Shown here piece by piece: positions 1-7,999 of a stretch of DNA of 64,000 nt. Every line of letters begins with the position of its first letter. Position 1 is the stretch's first letter. The DNA lies in contig PCWG01000042.1 of the NCBI GenBank assembly GCA_002787235.1, forward strand, positions 163,689 through 227,688, read 5' to 3'. Made by a program: the position numbers and the translations under genes. The notes beneath the pieces are model-generated. The model saw nothing but the letters and a program-made list of their open reading frames with translations. It searched no databases and was not told the DNA's origin. Origin of the DNA: Nitrospinae bacterium CG11_big_fil_rev_8_21_14_0_20_45_15 (GTDB lineage: Bacteria > Nitrospinota > Nitrospinia > Nitrospinales > VA-1).

Positions 1-161
1 TCAGGCATGTTTCACTTGATGGATCGGCTTCTGCTTCGCACTCCCTCAACGTCATCCTGATGCAGTCCATTGCGTCGAAATAGATGGTTGCTCCTTAAAA
101 GTGAAAGGCAGTGTTTCCTCGTATAAGCCGGCGGGGCGCGAATATATAGTTTTAGTATCTG

Positions 162-1268
162 CTAAATATGTGCGCGCAGTGCCATGGCTTTGGTCAATCT
201 CTCTACCGCCATTCGTTGTGCGGCTTCATGAGGCACTATTTTCTCTGCTTTGACTCTTTGGAAAATTTCTTCGGTATTGTGACCGATGGTTTTTTTGATT
301 CGTTCGTAGGCTTGAATTTCTGTCATTTTTTGGTATTCGGTTGCGGCGCAAATAACGCCACCGGCATTGGCAACCACGTCGGGCACGATCATGATGCCTC
401 GATTGTGCATGATCTCGGCGGCTTTGTGGGTGATCGGTATGTTGGCCCCTTCTAACACCAGTCGCGTTTTTAAAAGGTGCTGGTTTTCTTCTGTGAATAT
501 GTCGGGCCGGGCCGCAGGAATGAAGATATCGGATTCGATCTCCAGCATTTTTTCATTACTGATTTTCTCTCCCAAATCCGACTCTTGAACGCATCGGTCG
601 TTGTTGACGACTGCGGTCAGCGCGGGAACATCGATTCCGTCGGGATTGTAGATGGCTCCTTTGTAGTCACAGGTTGCGATGATTTTTGCACCGCGTTCTT
701 CCAAAAATTTGGCGGCGGCTTTACCGACGTTTCCAAATCCCTGTATGACAACGCGTGCGCCTTCTAAAGGTAGATCCATTATTTTACTGGCGACGTCTGC
801 CGCAATGGCGAGGCCATAACCGGTCATTCCCAGTTCATCGAGTGGAATCCCGCCTAAAACTGTTGGCAGACCAGCGGCTCGACCGATCTCATCGTAAATA
901 TAGGCCATGCAGGTTTCGTCGGTTCCCATATCGGGTCCGGGGGTGTAGTCGGTGAGTTCTTTGATCGATTGTGCGAACTGACGAACGAGTATTTCTTTGT
1001 TCGGCGATCTGGGGTCGGCCAGTATGGCAGATTTTGCCCCGCCATGTGGCAAACCACTCAAGGCATTTTTCAATGTCATGGCTCGCGCCAGGCGAAAGAC
1101 TTCCTGTGTGGTGACATCCTCTGCCATGCGGCAACCGCCCAGAGAGGGGCCCAGAGCAACGTTGTCAATGACCACAATGGCTTTCATTTTTGATTTTGGC
1201 AGATTGATATGGATGATTTTTTCGGGACCAAAGTCATCTGCAAAGCTATCAATATAGTGAGAGCTCAT
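162..1268 (-). CDS. Glu/Leu/Phe/Val dehydrogenase family protein
   Basis: 368 residues. Oxidative deamination of an amino acid to a 2-oxoacid with NAD(P), or the reverse. The N-terminal half carries the conserved substrate-binding segment GLPHGGAKSAI with the catalytic lysine, followed by PDMGTDE. The C-terminal half is a Rossmann domain with GFGNVGKAAA. The length is nearer leucine/phenylalanine dehydrogenases (about 350-365) than classical glutamate dehydrogenase (about 410-450), so the substrate is open. An ATG at 1268 preceded by an AGGAGG ribosome site decides the start; the frame is open further upstream but that part lies inside the previous gene. The ATG overlaps the stop of the upstream acyl-CoA synthetase by 4 bases (ATGA), implying coupled translation. 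It is the last gene of the ferredoxin-oxidoreductase operon. Confidence 0.9.
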   Translation of the reverse strand: MSSHYIDSFADDFGPEKIIHINLPKSKMKAIVVIDNVALGPSLGGCRMAEDVTTQEVFRLARAMTLKNALSGLPHGGAKSAILADPRSPNKEILVRQFAQSIKELTDYTPGPDMGTDETCMAYIYDEIGRAAGLPTVLGGIPLDELGMTGYGLAIAADVASKIMDLPLEGARVVIQGFGNVGKAAAKFLEERGAKIIATCDYKGAIYNPDGIDVPALTAVVNNDRCVQESDLGEKISNEKMLEIESDIFIPAARPDIFTEENQHLLKTRLVLEGANIPITHKAAEIMHNRGIMIVPDVVANAGGVICAATEYQKMTEIQAYERIKKTIGHNTEEIFQRVKAEKIVPHEAAQRMAVERLTKAMALRAHI

Positions 1269-3406
1269 GGTTTGTCTCCTCCTGGAATTATTTTGGTTGT
1301 CATTTTGGCATCCAAAACGACAAGTGAATTTGCATAGAGCCGGATCGGATTGAAATCCAGCGAGAGCAGTCGAGTTTCTTTTCCAATCCATTCTTGAATC
1401 AAATGGATGAATGCCGAGAGTTTATTGATGTCCAAAGGCTCTTCACCGCGAACCCCTGCAATGATTTTTCCTGCCTGTGTGCGTAAGATGGTCTCCTGAA
1501 TTTCGTCTTCATCCGCAGGTAGGAGGAATCTTTCTATATCGTTGTAAACTTCCAGATATTTGCCTCCGGTGCCGAACAACAGGACGGAGCCGAATTCGTT
1601 GTCGCGGTACACCCCAACCATCAAGTCCAGTCCGGGCGGCATTTGTTCCTCCGCCCAAATCTGATTCGGCCAGTTTCTATTCAAATCTTCCCATGCAGAA
1701 ATCAGTTCTTTTTCATCGTACAGATCGGGACGAATCCCTTTTAATTCCGTTTTGTGCAAAATATTTTTTCCTATGACTTTTAGTATTATAGGAAATTTAA
1801 CTTTGTTGACAAGCTCTGTCAGATCCTCGCGATTTTTAGTAAAGTGCCTTTCAGGAGTTTGAACGCCGCATTCTGAAAGTTTTTGCTTCATCTGCATTTC
1901 ATCAAGCGTTTCACGAGCCGTGTCCAGCGAATGGATCAAGGGCAGGGGATCATAGAACGTTGCATTCTTTGCAGAAATATTTTTGCGTGTCTTTTTTTGA
2001 TTTCTACTTTTAACAAGAAGGTTGATTGCCCACGCGGCTTCCTCGCCAGTAGGGAATACGGGGATGCCTTCTTTTTGAAAAGTGGCACACAGTTTCTGGT
2101 ACATGTCTTTGCCGTAGGCTCCTAGCACTACTGGGAACTGGGGGGGCAGGATACTGCGCAATCGCGGTGCAATATCGGCATTGATACCTTCTGTTCCAGA
2201 AAGAATGACGAGCAGGAGACAATCGTAAAGATCTCGATTGAGAAGCTTGTCCAGCGCAAGAGCGCATTGCTCGTTGGTTCCGGACCCTGTCAAATCGACA
2301 GGATTTTTAAAGGAATAATATGCGGGAAGAATCTCTTTTAACTCCTGTTGCAGGGCTACTGGCGGTTCTTCTGCAAGGCAACCATTTTGTTCGCAGAGGT
2401 CGGTGAGCAGAACGCCCATTCCTCCGCCGTTAGAGGCAATGAGGACTCGATTGCCTTTGGAGGGGGGCTGGAGAGACAAAACCTGTAACGCATTGACCAA
2501 CTCACTCAAACCCTCTACTTCGAGCACTCCCGCCTGTTTGCAGGCGGCCTGAAAAACGGAGTACGATCCCGCCAGTGAGGCCGAATGAGCCTGAATGGCT
2601 CGATTGCCCTTTTCTGTTCTGCCGCCTTTGCAAATAACAATGGGTTTGTTTGGGGTGATCCTTCGGGCCGATTCAAAAAAACGTCGTCCATCCTGGACGC
2701 TTTCCAGATAGATGCCGATGACTTTAACAGCGGGGTCGGCGGCAAAGGCTTCGATTGCCTCACACTCGCCCAAATCAATTCGATTTCCAAAGCTGATCGC
2801 TCGATGCACACCGAGACCGCGTCTGGCCAATTGATCCAGAACTGCGGACAGGAATGCCCCGCTTTGAGAGATGAAGGCAATGGAACCACAACCGGGCAAT
2901 TGGACTTCTTTCTGGGACAAGAAAAAACTGTTGAAACGATCGGGCGCACTGAAGGTTCCCAAACAATTGGGGCCGATCATTCGTACCTGCCACTGTTGAC
3001 TGGATTTTTGTAATTCGTTCTGGAGTTTTCTTCCTTCTGTGCTTGTTTCAGCAAATCCGCCGCTGATCACAATCAGATTATGAATGCCTTTTTCTGCGAG
3101 AGGTTGGATGATTTTCAGGACTTGAAGGGAGGAAACTGCGGCAATCGCAAGGTCGGTTTCCTCAGGCAGATCTTCGATACGGACAACGGCTTCACAACCA
3201 GGAAAAGGTATTCCCTGCGGATGGACGGTGGTGATACGTCCACGGAAACCCTGAGCGCGCAAACTTTCGACGATGCGTCCTCCCTGATTCCCAGGTTTGG
3301 CAGACGCTCCGATGATGGCGACACTTTTGGGAGCAAAGAAAGGTTCTAAAAGAATGCCTGAAGGCTTGGATTCAATTTCTGAATTCAGGCAGACAGGATC
3401 ACTCAT
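1265..3406 (-). CDS. Acyl-CoA synthetase (ADP-forming), fused alpha-beta
   Basis: 713 residues. Known members convert an acyl-CoA plus ADP and phosphate to acid, CoA and ATP. Seen: an N-terminal CoA-binding Rossmann domain (VAIIGASAKPGNQG near residues 30-43), a succinyl-CoA-ligase-like middle with the expected phospho-histidine motif AHSASLAG, and a C-terminal ATP-grasp beta domain (roughly residues 480-710). Alpha and beta parts are fused, as in archaeal ACD-like and bacterial Pat-like single-chain forms. I chose ATG at 3406, which overlaps the stop of the upstream porB gene by 8 bases; a TTG 21 bases further up is possible. Neither has a strong ribosome site, consistent with coupling. No acetyltransferase domain is present, which argues against a protein acetyltransferase of the Pat type. 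Confidence 0.87.
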   Translation of the reverse strand: MSDPVCLNSEIESKPSGILLEPFFAPKSVAIIGASAKPGNQGGRIVESLRAQGFRGRITTVHPQGIPFPGCEAVVRIEDLPEETDLAIAAVSSLQVLKIIQPLAEKGIHNLIVISGGFAETSTEGRKLQNELQKSSQQWQVRMIGPNCLGTFSAPDRFNSFFLSQKEVQLPGCGSIAFISQSGAFLSAVLDQLARRGLGVHRAISFGNRIDLGECEAIEAFAADPAVKVIGIYLESVQDGRRFFESARRITPNKPIVICKGGRTEKGNRAIQAHSASLAGSYSVFQAACKQAGVLEVEGLSELVNALQVLSLQPPSKGNRVLIASNGGGMGVLLTDLCEQNGCLAEEPPVALQQELKEILPAYYSFKNPVDLTGSGTNEQCALALDKLLNRDLYDCLLLVILSGTEGINADIAPRLRSILPPQFPVVLGAYGKDMYQKLCATFQKEGIPVFPTGEEAAWAINLLVKSRNQKKTRKNISAKNATFYDPLPLIHSLDTARETLDEMQMKQKLSECGVQTPERHFTKNREDLTELVNKVKFPIILKVIGKNILHKTELKGIRPDLYDEKELISAWEDLNRNWPNQIWAEEQMPPGLDLMVGVYRDNEFGSVLLFGTGGKYLEVYNDIERFLLPADEDEIQETILRTQAGKIIAGVRGEEPLDINKLSAFIHLIQEWIGKETRLLSLDFNPIRLYANSLVVLDAKMTTKIIPGGDKP

Positions 3407-4331
3407 AGCGACGCCAGTATTCGTCAACGTGTTGTTGGATGAGAGCGATGATGTCGTCTCGTCGTTCGGGCTCGAACAAGTGACGAAATCTTTTTTGGCG
3501 TTCTAGAAATTGTTCGACCGGTAGCCTCTTTTTCGGCGGTTTGGTGTGAACGACTTTGCCTTCGAAATATTCCTTGATGGGGAAGATTCCTGTATCTACC
3601 GCGAGCTTCGCGATGAGATTAGATTCTTTCGGGTCATAGCCCCAGCCTGTGGGGCAGGGTGACATGCAAATAAACATCCTCGGTCCTTGCAATGTTTTGG
3701 CCTTGGCAAATTTATTGGACAAGTCTACAGGCTCTCTGGGCGAAACGGTTGCAATGTAGGTGGGCTCCTGTGCTTTCCAGATTTCGAACAAATCCTGTTT
3801 GAACGATTCGGCACCTGCCGGGTGAACCTTCGTTGTCGGGGCCGTTTGAGTGGCACTGCCTAAAGGAGATGCGGCGGATAATTGGAAACCGGTGTTGCCA
3901 TAGGCCTCGTTGTCATAACAGAAGTATATGAAATCCAACTTCCGGTGCAAGGCCGCTGAAGTCGCACCCAATCCGATGTCATTTGATGAACCATCTCCCG
4001 CTACCGCCATGACCAGTAAATTTTCGTCATTTGATAAACCCTTATGTGCCATGCGAATGTCGAGTGCATCTCGGACACCTTGCGCGGCCGGGACCGGGGC
4101 TCCCATTGTGGTGTAGAGCCAGGAGCTTTTTAAAGGTGTGAACGGGTAAACCGATAACAAAGTGAAACAACCTGCGGCATTGCAGATCAATACATTTTCT
4201 CCGAGTTCTTTCATTGCGAGGCGCAGTCCTTCGAGGCCACCACATCCTGCGCAAAGTCCCGTACCCGGTGAAATCGCTTCTTTGGGGTGCAAATCTTTTA
4301 TTTTTTTATAGGGATTCACAAAGGCAGTCAT
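3399..4331 (-). CDS. porB: 2-oxoacid:ferredoxin oxidoreductase, beta subunit
   Basis: 310 residues. This is the thiamine-diphosphate-binding subunit of a pyruvate- or other 2-oxoacid:ferredoxin oxidoreductase. The ThDP/Mg motif starts at GDGSSNDIGLG and continues to the YDNEAYGNTG segment. Four cysteines (27, 30, 55 and one in MSPCPTGW near 220) match the [4Fe-4S] ligands of the archaeal-type four-subunit enzyme. The ATG overlaps the porA stop by 4 bases. The enzyme makes acyl-CoA, CO2 and reduced ferredoxin, or runs backwards to fix CO2. Which 2-oxoacid it uses cannot be read from the sequence; pyruvate is the default guess. Confidence 0.93.
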   Translation of the reverse strand: MTAFVNPYKKIKDLHPKEAISPGTGLCAGCGGLEGLRLAMKELGENVLICNAAGCFTLLSVYPFTPLKSSWLYTTMGAPVPAAQGVRDALDIRMAHKGLSNDENLLVMAVAGDGSSNDIGLGATSAALHRKLDFIYFCYDNEAYGNTGFQLSAASPLGSATQTAPTTKVHPAGAESFKQDLFEIWKAQEPTYIATVSPREPVDLSNKFAKAKTLQGPRMFICMSPCPTGWGYDPKESNLIAKLAVDTGIFPIKEYFEGKVVHTKPPKKRLPVEQFLERQKRFRHLFEPERRDDIIALIQQHVDEYWRRYE

Positions 4332-5566
4332 GATGAACTCGGCTCCTCTTTTGGATTCGCAATATTCTGAATTTTTTGGAACGATGCCATATCTACATCG
4401 TCAAATAAATATAGCGGACTGGGTGACTCGGGATCTTTAAAATGATTGATGATGGACATGAAATCGGATTCCCTGATGTCTTTTCCACCCAGACCTCCAA
4501 TCACAGACAGAATCCTCTTGGGACGGTTGGGGTGGGAATAAAGAGACGCGACGATTTCAGGATAGGTGATTCCTCCCATGCCGGGAGAAAGGTTTTGATC
4601 AATGATGGCTACGTTTTTGTGACCGGACAGGGCTTCGGCTATAAAAGCTGAAGGAAAGGGCCGGAAGAGGCGGAGCTTCAAAAGTCCTGCTTTGATTCCC
4701 TGACGGCGAAGTTGCAGAACAGCCGCCTTACCTTTCGTTGCAAAAGAATTGCTCATTACAAAAACAAATTCTGCATCGTCCATGTGAAACTTTTCAGCCG
4801 GTTCATAAGTTCGCCCGAACTGTTCTGAAAATTTCTGGGCAGATTCATTGAACACTTTTTCAGCGTGGTAGGCCGCCAGATTGTGTTGCATTTTAAAATA
4901 AGAATAAGTCGCTCCGCCGAAAACGGCAGAGGCACGCGCCATGGGTTGCGAGGCCTGAAAAACGGGTTGTGCCGGTTTGAATGCGGTCAGGAAATTTGCA
5001 ATGGCTTCTTGACTGGGAATCAATACGGGTTCGCGGGTAAAGGACAAATAAAAACCATCCATATTGACCAGCACAGGCAAGCAAACATTGGGATTCTCGG
5101 CAATATGATAGCCCAGTAAGATAAAATCGAAGACTTCCTGACAGGTCTCCGCATGAAGTTGTATGAGCCCGCAGTCTCGGGTGCTCATCACATCATTGTG
5201 GTCGGGTTCGAGCGTGATCGGTGTTGCCAAAGCACGAGACACATTGACGATGACCAGCGGCACACGCCAGCCCGTCAGAGTGTAAAGAGATTCCATTCCA
5301 TGCAGAATGCCTTGACTGGAAGATGCGGTAAAGACACGAACACCCGTAGCGGCTCCCGCTCCCGCCGCCATGAACATCGAATGCTCTGAGTCCATATTAG
5401 TGTATTTGCCCTTCATGGTTCCTTCAGCAAACCACTTCGCCAGTGTCTCCACAATTTCAGTTTGAGGAGTGATGGGGAAGGCCGGGACGTACTCCACCTG
5501 CGCCATGCGTGCGCCCCAGGCGGCCGCCTTGTTGCCTGTGAGCATGATTCTCTCATCCGTTGTCAT
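4328..5566 (-). CDS. porA: 2-oxoacid:ferredoxin oxidoreductase, alpha subunit
   Basis: 412 residues. Carries the pyrimidine-binding and transketolase-C-like domains of the enzyme. N-terminal GNKAAAWGARMAQVEYVPAFPITPQTEI is typical (here given only as a landmark from residue 11), with YTNMDSEHSM and TASSSQG following. The C-terminal domain has the GGLGGKD segment. The start is ATG at 5566, which overlaps the stop of the porG/D fusion by 4 bases; an in-frame extension to 5644 would run deep into the neighbour and is rejected. Order porGD-porA-porB with 4-base overlaps means the three polypeptides are made as one complex. Confidence 0.92.
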   Translation of the reverse strand: MTTDERIMLTGNKAAAWGARMAQVEYVPAFPITPQTEIVETLAKWFAEGTMKGKYTNMDSEHSMFMAAGAGAATGVRVFTASSSQGILHGMESLYTLTGWRVPLVIVNVSRALATPITLEPDHNDVMSTRDCGLIQLHAETCQEVFDFILLGYHIAENPNVCLPVLVNMDGFYLSFTREPVLIPSQEAIANFLTAFKPAQPVFQASQPMARASAVFGGATYSYFKMQHNLAAYHAEKVFNESAQKFSEQFGRTYEPAEKFHMDDAEFVFVMSNSFATKGKAAVLQLRRQGIKAGLLKLRLFRPFPSAFIAEALSGHKNVAIIDQNLSPGMGGITYPEIVASLYSHPNRPKRILSVIGGLGGKDIRESDFMSIINHFKDPESPSPLYLFDDVDMASFQKIQNIANPKEEPSSS

Positions 5567-6468
5567 GACTCGGCTCCTGCTTCTCTGACCGTATTGATAA
5601 AATGCCCGGGGCATTCTTGTGCGCAGATCATACAACCCTTGCAATGATCGTAATCGATTTCAGGATGGTCGTCTGCGTTCACACGAATCGCACCGTCTGG
5701 ACAACGTGCGTAACAAATCAAACATTTGTTACAATGCGAATAATCGATTTCAGGTCGCTGGATTCTCCAATCCCCCGTTTTTCGCAATGCCATATTGCCC
5801 GTTGCAAAAATCAATGGGGATGCGTCTCGGATACCTTTTTGTTCCATCACGATCAGCGAGTTTGCTTGCAGGTCGGCAGGTTGGCGAGCGGGGAAGGTTG
5901 TAGAGGGCAAATCTAAAAAAATGGTTTGTGCCAGTTCATGATTTTTCTCAAGAGCCTTCTTTGGGATACCTTGCGCACCCAGTTCGGACTCAACCGCTTT
6001 CAATAAAGCCTGAAGACTGATCGTACCGATCAAACGAGCTCCGGTAGCCGCCAACGCGGTGCTCAATAACATTCCATGATTGAGGTATTGAATACAGAGC
6101 TCCGTCAGGTTCCATTGCAAAGGAAGCTTGGAGAGAGAATAATGTTTTTGCAGTTCTTCAGGTTTTTTTTCGGAATTTATAAAAATAACGGTTGATTCAT
6201 CGGACCCGCAGAGAGGGGCCGCTTGAGGACTTTCCAGAAGTGTTTCATCTCCTATTAGCAATAAATCTGGAACGACAATCGGACCGCGCTCAAGGATAGC
6301 ATCTTCGGAAATGCGAGTGAATGCGACAATAGGAGCCCCTCTTCGTTCCGCACTGTAAAGTGGAAAATCCTGTGCTTGAAATCCAGAATTGAATGCGGCA
6401 CTCCCCAATATCTGGCTGGCTGTTTTGATTCCTTGTCCACCGCGACCGTGCATACGTATTCGAAACAT
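5563..6468 (-). CDS. 2-oxoacid:ferredoxin oxidoreductase, fused gamma-delta subunit
   Basis: 301 residues. Residues 1 to about 185 are the gamma domain (HGRGGQGIKTASQILG near the start, SAERRGAP after it), and residues 215-295 are a ferredoxin-like delta domain with two clusters: CNKCLICYARCP and CKGCMICAQECP. In many archaea and bacteria gamma and delta are separate genes; here they form one chain. The ATG at 6468 has a GCGAGG-type ribosome site and no gene upstream on this strand, so this is the first gene of the operon. The fused ferredoxin domain passes electrons from the ThDP site to soluble ferredoxin. Confidence 0.92.
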   Translation of the reverse strand: MFRIRMHGRGGQGIKTASQILGSAAFNSGFQAQDFPLYSAERRGAPIVAFTRISEDAILERGPIVVPDLLLIGDETLLESPQAAPLCGSDESTVIFINSEKKPEELQKHYSLSKLPLQWNLTELCIQYLNHGMLLSTALAATGARLIGTISLQALLKAVESELGAQGIPKKALEKNHELAQTIFLDLPSTTFPARQPADLQANSLIVMEQKGIRDASPLIFATGNMALRKTGDWRIQRPEIDYSHCNKCLICYARCPDGAIRVNADDHPEIDYDHCKGCMICAQECPGHFINTVREAGAES

Positions 6469-6791
6469 AAGAACCTCGCAGAGTGAAAATATTTATTTGA
6501 CTCCCTGATATTAAGATACAACATATATTGTAAAAATTCCTTATTAAGATATGCAGTTTTCGATGAAAGGGATTAACTTACTATTGTGAGTATGCGATTG
6601 TTTTTTGTTTGCTTTCAAGCGCGTGGCGGTAAGACCCTGAAACAGGGTAGGTTTGGTGAGACATTAAGGTTCCAACCGGGTTTTATTTATAGAATCGTTT
6701 GCATTGAGATTGTTGTCGATTCAATAACCGGAATTTTTGATAAATTTGTCATTCTTTGATTCTGTTTGTTAACTGGAAAGGTGGGTTTAAA
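6469..6791. other. Divergent intergenic region with a small hairpin
   Basis: 323 bases between the minus-strand oxidoreductase operon and the plus-strand CBS gene, so it should hold two divergent promoters. I see no convincing coding frame. A perfect short hairpin, ACCCTG-AAA-CAGGGT, lies at 6634-6648, followed by GGTTCCAACC at 6668-6677. It does not match a riboswitch class that I recognise. Confidence 0.4.
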
Positions 6792-7172
6792 ATGGACAAA
6801 GTTCACAAGTACATAGCCGAATCGTTACTGAGTATCGGGCCTTCAGCAAGTCTGTTGGATGCCATTCGCATGATGTCAGAGAATGAAATCCATTCTTTGA
6901 TGGTAGAAGAGGGCGGGGAGTATATTGGTATCCTTACCAGTCACGATATCAGTCGAAAAGCGGTGACAATGAATTTAGACATCGAAATTGCCAAAGTTTC
7001 AGAAGTGATGACTTTCCCACTCATTAAGTTGGACGCTGAAAAAAGTATGACAGATGCGGCAGAAATCATGCGTGAAAAAGGGGTTCATCATTTACTCATC
7101 ACTGAAAATGATCAGCCTTTGGGGATTTTGTCCATCAATGATTACATCGATTACCTCGTCGCAACACTTTGA
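6792..7172 (+). CDS. Two-CBS-domain protein
   Basis: 126 residues made almost entirely of two CBS motifs (about 8-60 and 72-125). Each has the usual pattern of a buried hydrophobic strand followed by a GILTSHDISR- or GILSINDYID-like segment. CBS pairs bind adenosyl nucleotides and often act as stand-alone sensors. ATG at 6792 is preceded by AAGGTGG at good spacing; an upstream in-frame start at 6756 lacks this. There is no partner gene on this strand before the pyr promoter, so its target is unknown. A second, longer CBS protein lies at 24454-25083. Confidence 0.82.
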   Translation: MDKVHKYIAESLLSIGPSASLLDAIRMMSENEIHSLMVEEGGEYIGILTSHDISRKAVTMNLDIEIAKVSEVMTFPLIKLDAEKSMTDAAEIMREKGVHHLLITENDQPLGILSINDYIDYLVATL

Positions 7173-7292
7173 TGGTTCCTGTATTCCGAGATGTTCCATT
7201 CAGTATCAGGTGAGTGGTTGTGCAAAGTGATAAAAATCTGCAGATAAGGTAAGAATTTCCGTTCATTTTTCAGAACTCATCTCGATTGGTAC

Positions 7293-7321
7293 TTGACTCA
7301 TTGAGTGGTCTTGTTTATCAT
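7293..7321 (+). promoter_or_regulatory. Predicted promoter of the pyr operon
   Basis: TTGACT at 7293-7298 and TATCAT at 7316-7321 are separated by exactly 17 bases, close to the sigma-70 consensus. Transcription would begin near 7328, a few bases before the PyrR element. This is read directly from the sequence and is not experimentally supported. Confidence 0.6.
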
Positions 7322-7340
7322 CCAGCAAGCTTGTTAAATT

Positions 7341-7373
7341 CTTTAAAGCGGTCCCGAGAGGCCGAAAAGGAAT
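7341..7373 (+). promoter_or_regulatory. PyrR-binding RNA element (anti-antiterminator) in the pyr leader
   Basis: The leader contains CTTTAAAG then GTCCCGAGAGGCC then GAAAAGGAA. This is the conserved pattern of the PyrR-binding loop known from Bacillus, Thermus and related pyr leaders (UUUAA, GUCC-N-GNGAG-GCU, AAGG). It lies just after the predicted start site, 37 bases before an intrinsic terminator and 120 bases before pyrR itself. In the known systems PyrR with UMP stabilises this element and so favours termination. The assignment is by pattern recall and was not run against an RNA family model. Confidence 0.8.
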
Positions 7374-7409
7374 ATCCGAATGAATAAATCCATCCCCATC
7401 ACAGCCGAT

Positions 7410-7440
7410 CTCTTTGCGTTTGCGCGAAGAGTTTTTTTTT
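7410..7440 (+). terminator. Intrinsic attenuator terminator upstream of pyrR
   Basis: A 9-base stem with one G-U pair (CTCTTTGCG / CGCGAAGAG), a 4-base loop and nine T residues directly after it form a textbook Rho-independent terminator. It ends about 20 bases before the pyrR start codon, in the transcribed leader and not after a gene, so it works as an attenuator paired with the PyrR element at 7341-7373. Confidence 0.85.
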
Positions 7441-7459
7441 GCTCTGAAAGCTCCCGAAC

Positions 7460-7993
7460 ATGAGTGCTGATATTCTCAAAGCCAAAGACATTTCGCGAGC
7501 GATTACGCGCATTGCACATGAAATTGTTGAGAAAAACAAAGGGGCGCAAAATCTGGCCCTGATTGGGATTCGCACACGTGGAGTTATTTTATCTCAACGG
7601 CTTCATGAAAAAATAAAAGCCATCGAAGAGACCGACGTTCGGCATGGGATTCTGGACATCACCTTATATCGAGACGATCTTGGAACGGGCCTGGAAAATC
7701 CGGAAGTCAAAGCAACCGAGATTCCTTTTCCACTCGAAGGTATGGACGTGATTTTGTGTGACGACGTGCTTTTTACGGGACGCACCATTCGTGCCGCAAT
7801 CGATGCGCTGATGGATCTGGGTCGCCCGGCTTCCGTGCAATTAGCCGTTTTGATAGATCGAGGACATCGGGAACTGCCCATTCGACCGGATTTTGTGGGG
7901 AAAAATATACCGACCGTCAAGACCGCACGTATTCAGGCCTTGTTTAAGGAAATTGATGGTAAAGACTTGGTCCAAGTCATTGAGCCTGAGTAA
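7460..7993 (+). CDS. pyrR: PyrR bifunctional pyr regulator / uracil phosphoribosyltransferase
   Basis: 177 residues, the usual size. PyrR binds pyr leader RNA in the presence of UMP and also has uracil phosphoribosyltransferase activity. The PRPP-binding signature VILCDDVLFTGRTIRAA lies near residues 93-109, and the IGIRTRGVIL segment near the N-terminus is typical of PyrR as opposed to other PRTases. It is the first gene of the pyr operon and follows a PyrR-type leader, so it most likely autoregulates the cluster. The ATG has only a weak GAAAG ribosome site. The pyrB start follows after 6 bases. Confidence 0.95.
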   Translation: MSADILKAKDISRAITRIAHEIVEKNKGAQNLALIGIRTRGVILSQRLHEKIKAIEETDVRHGILDITLYRDDLGTGLENPEVKATEIPFPLEGMDVILCDDVLFTGRTIRAAIDALMDLGRPASVQLAVLIDRGHRELPIRPDFVGKNIPTVKTARIQALFKEIDGKDLVQVIEPE

Positions 7994-7999
7994 AATTCT

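Noticed and set aside
1..161. Possible end of a minus-strand gene at the left edge
   Set aside because: All frames contain early stops and no conserved motif; treated as intergenic.
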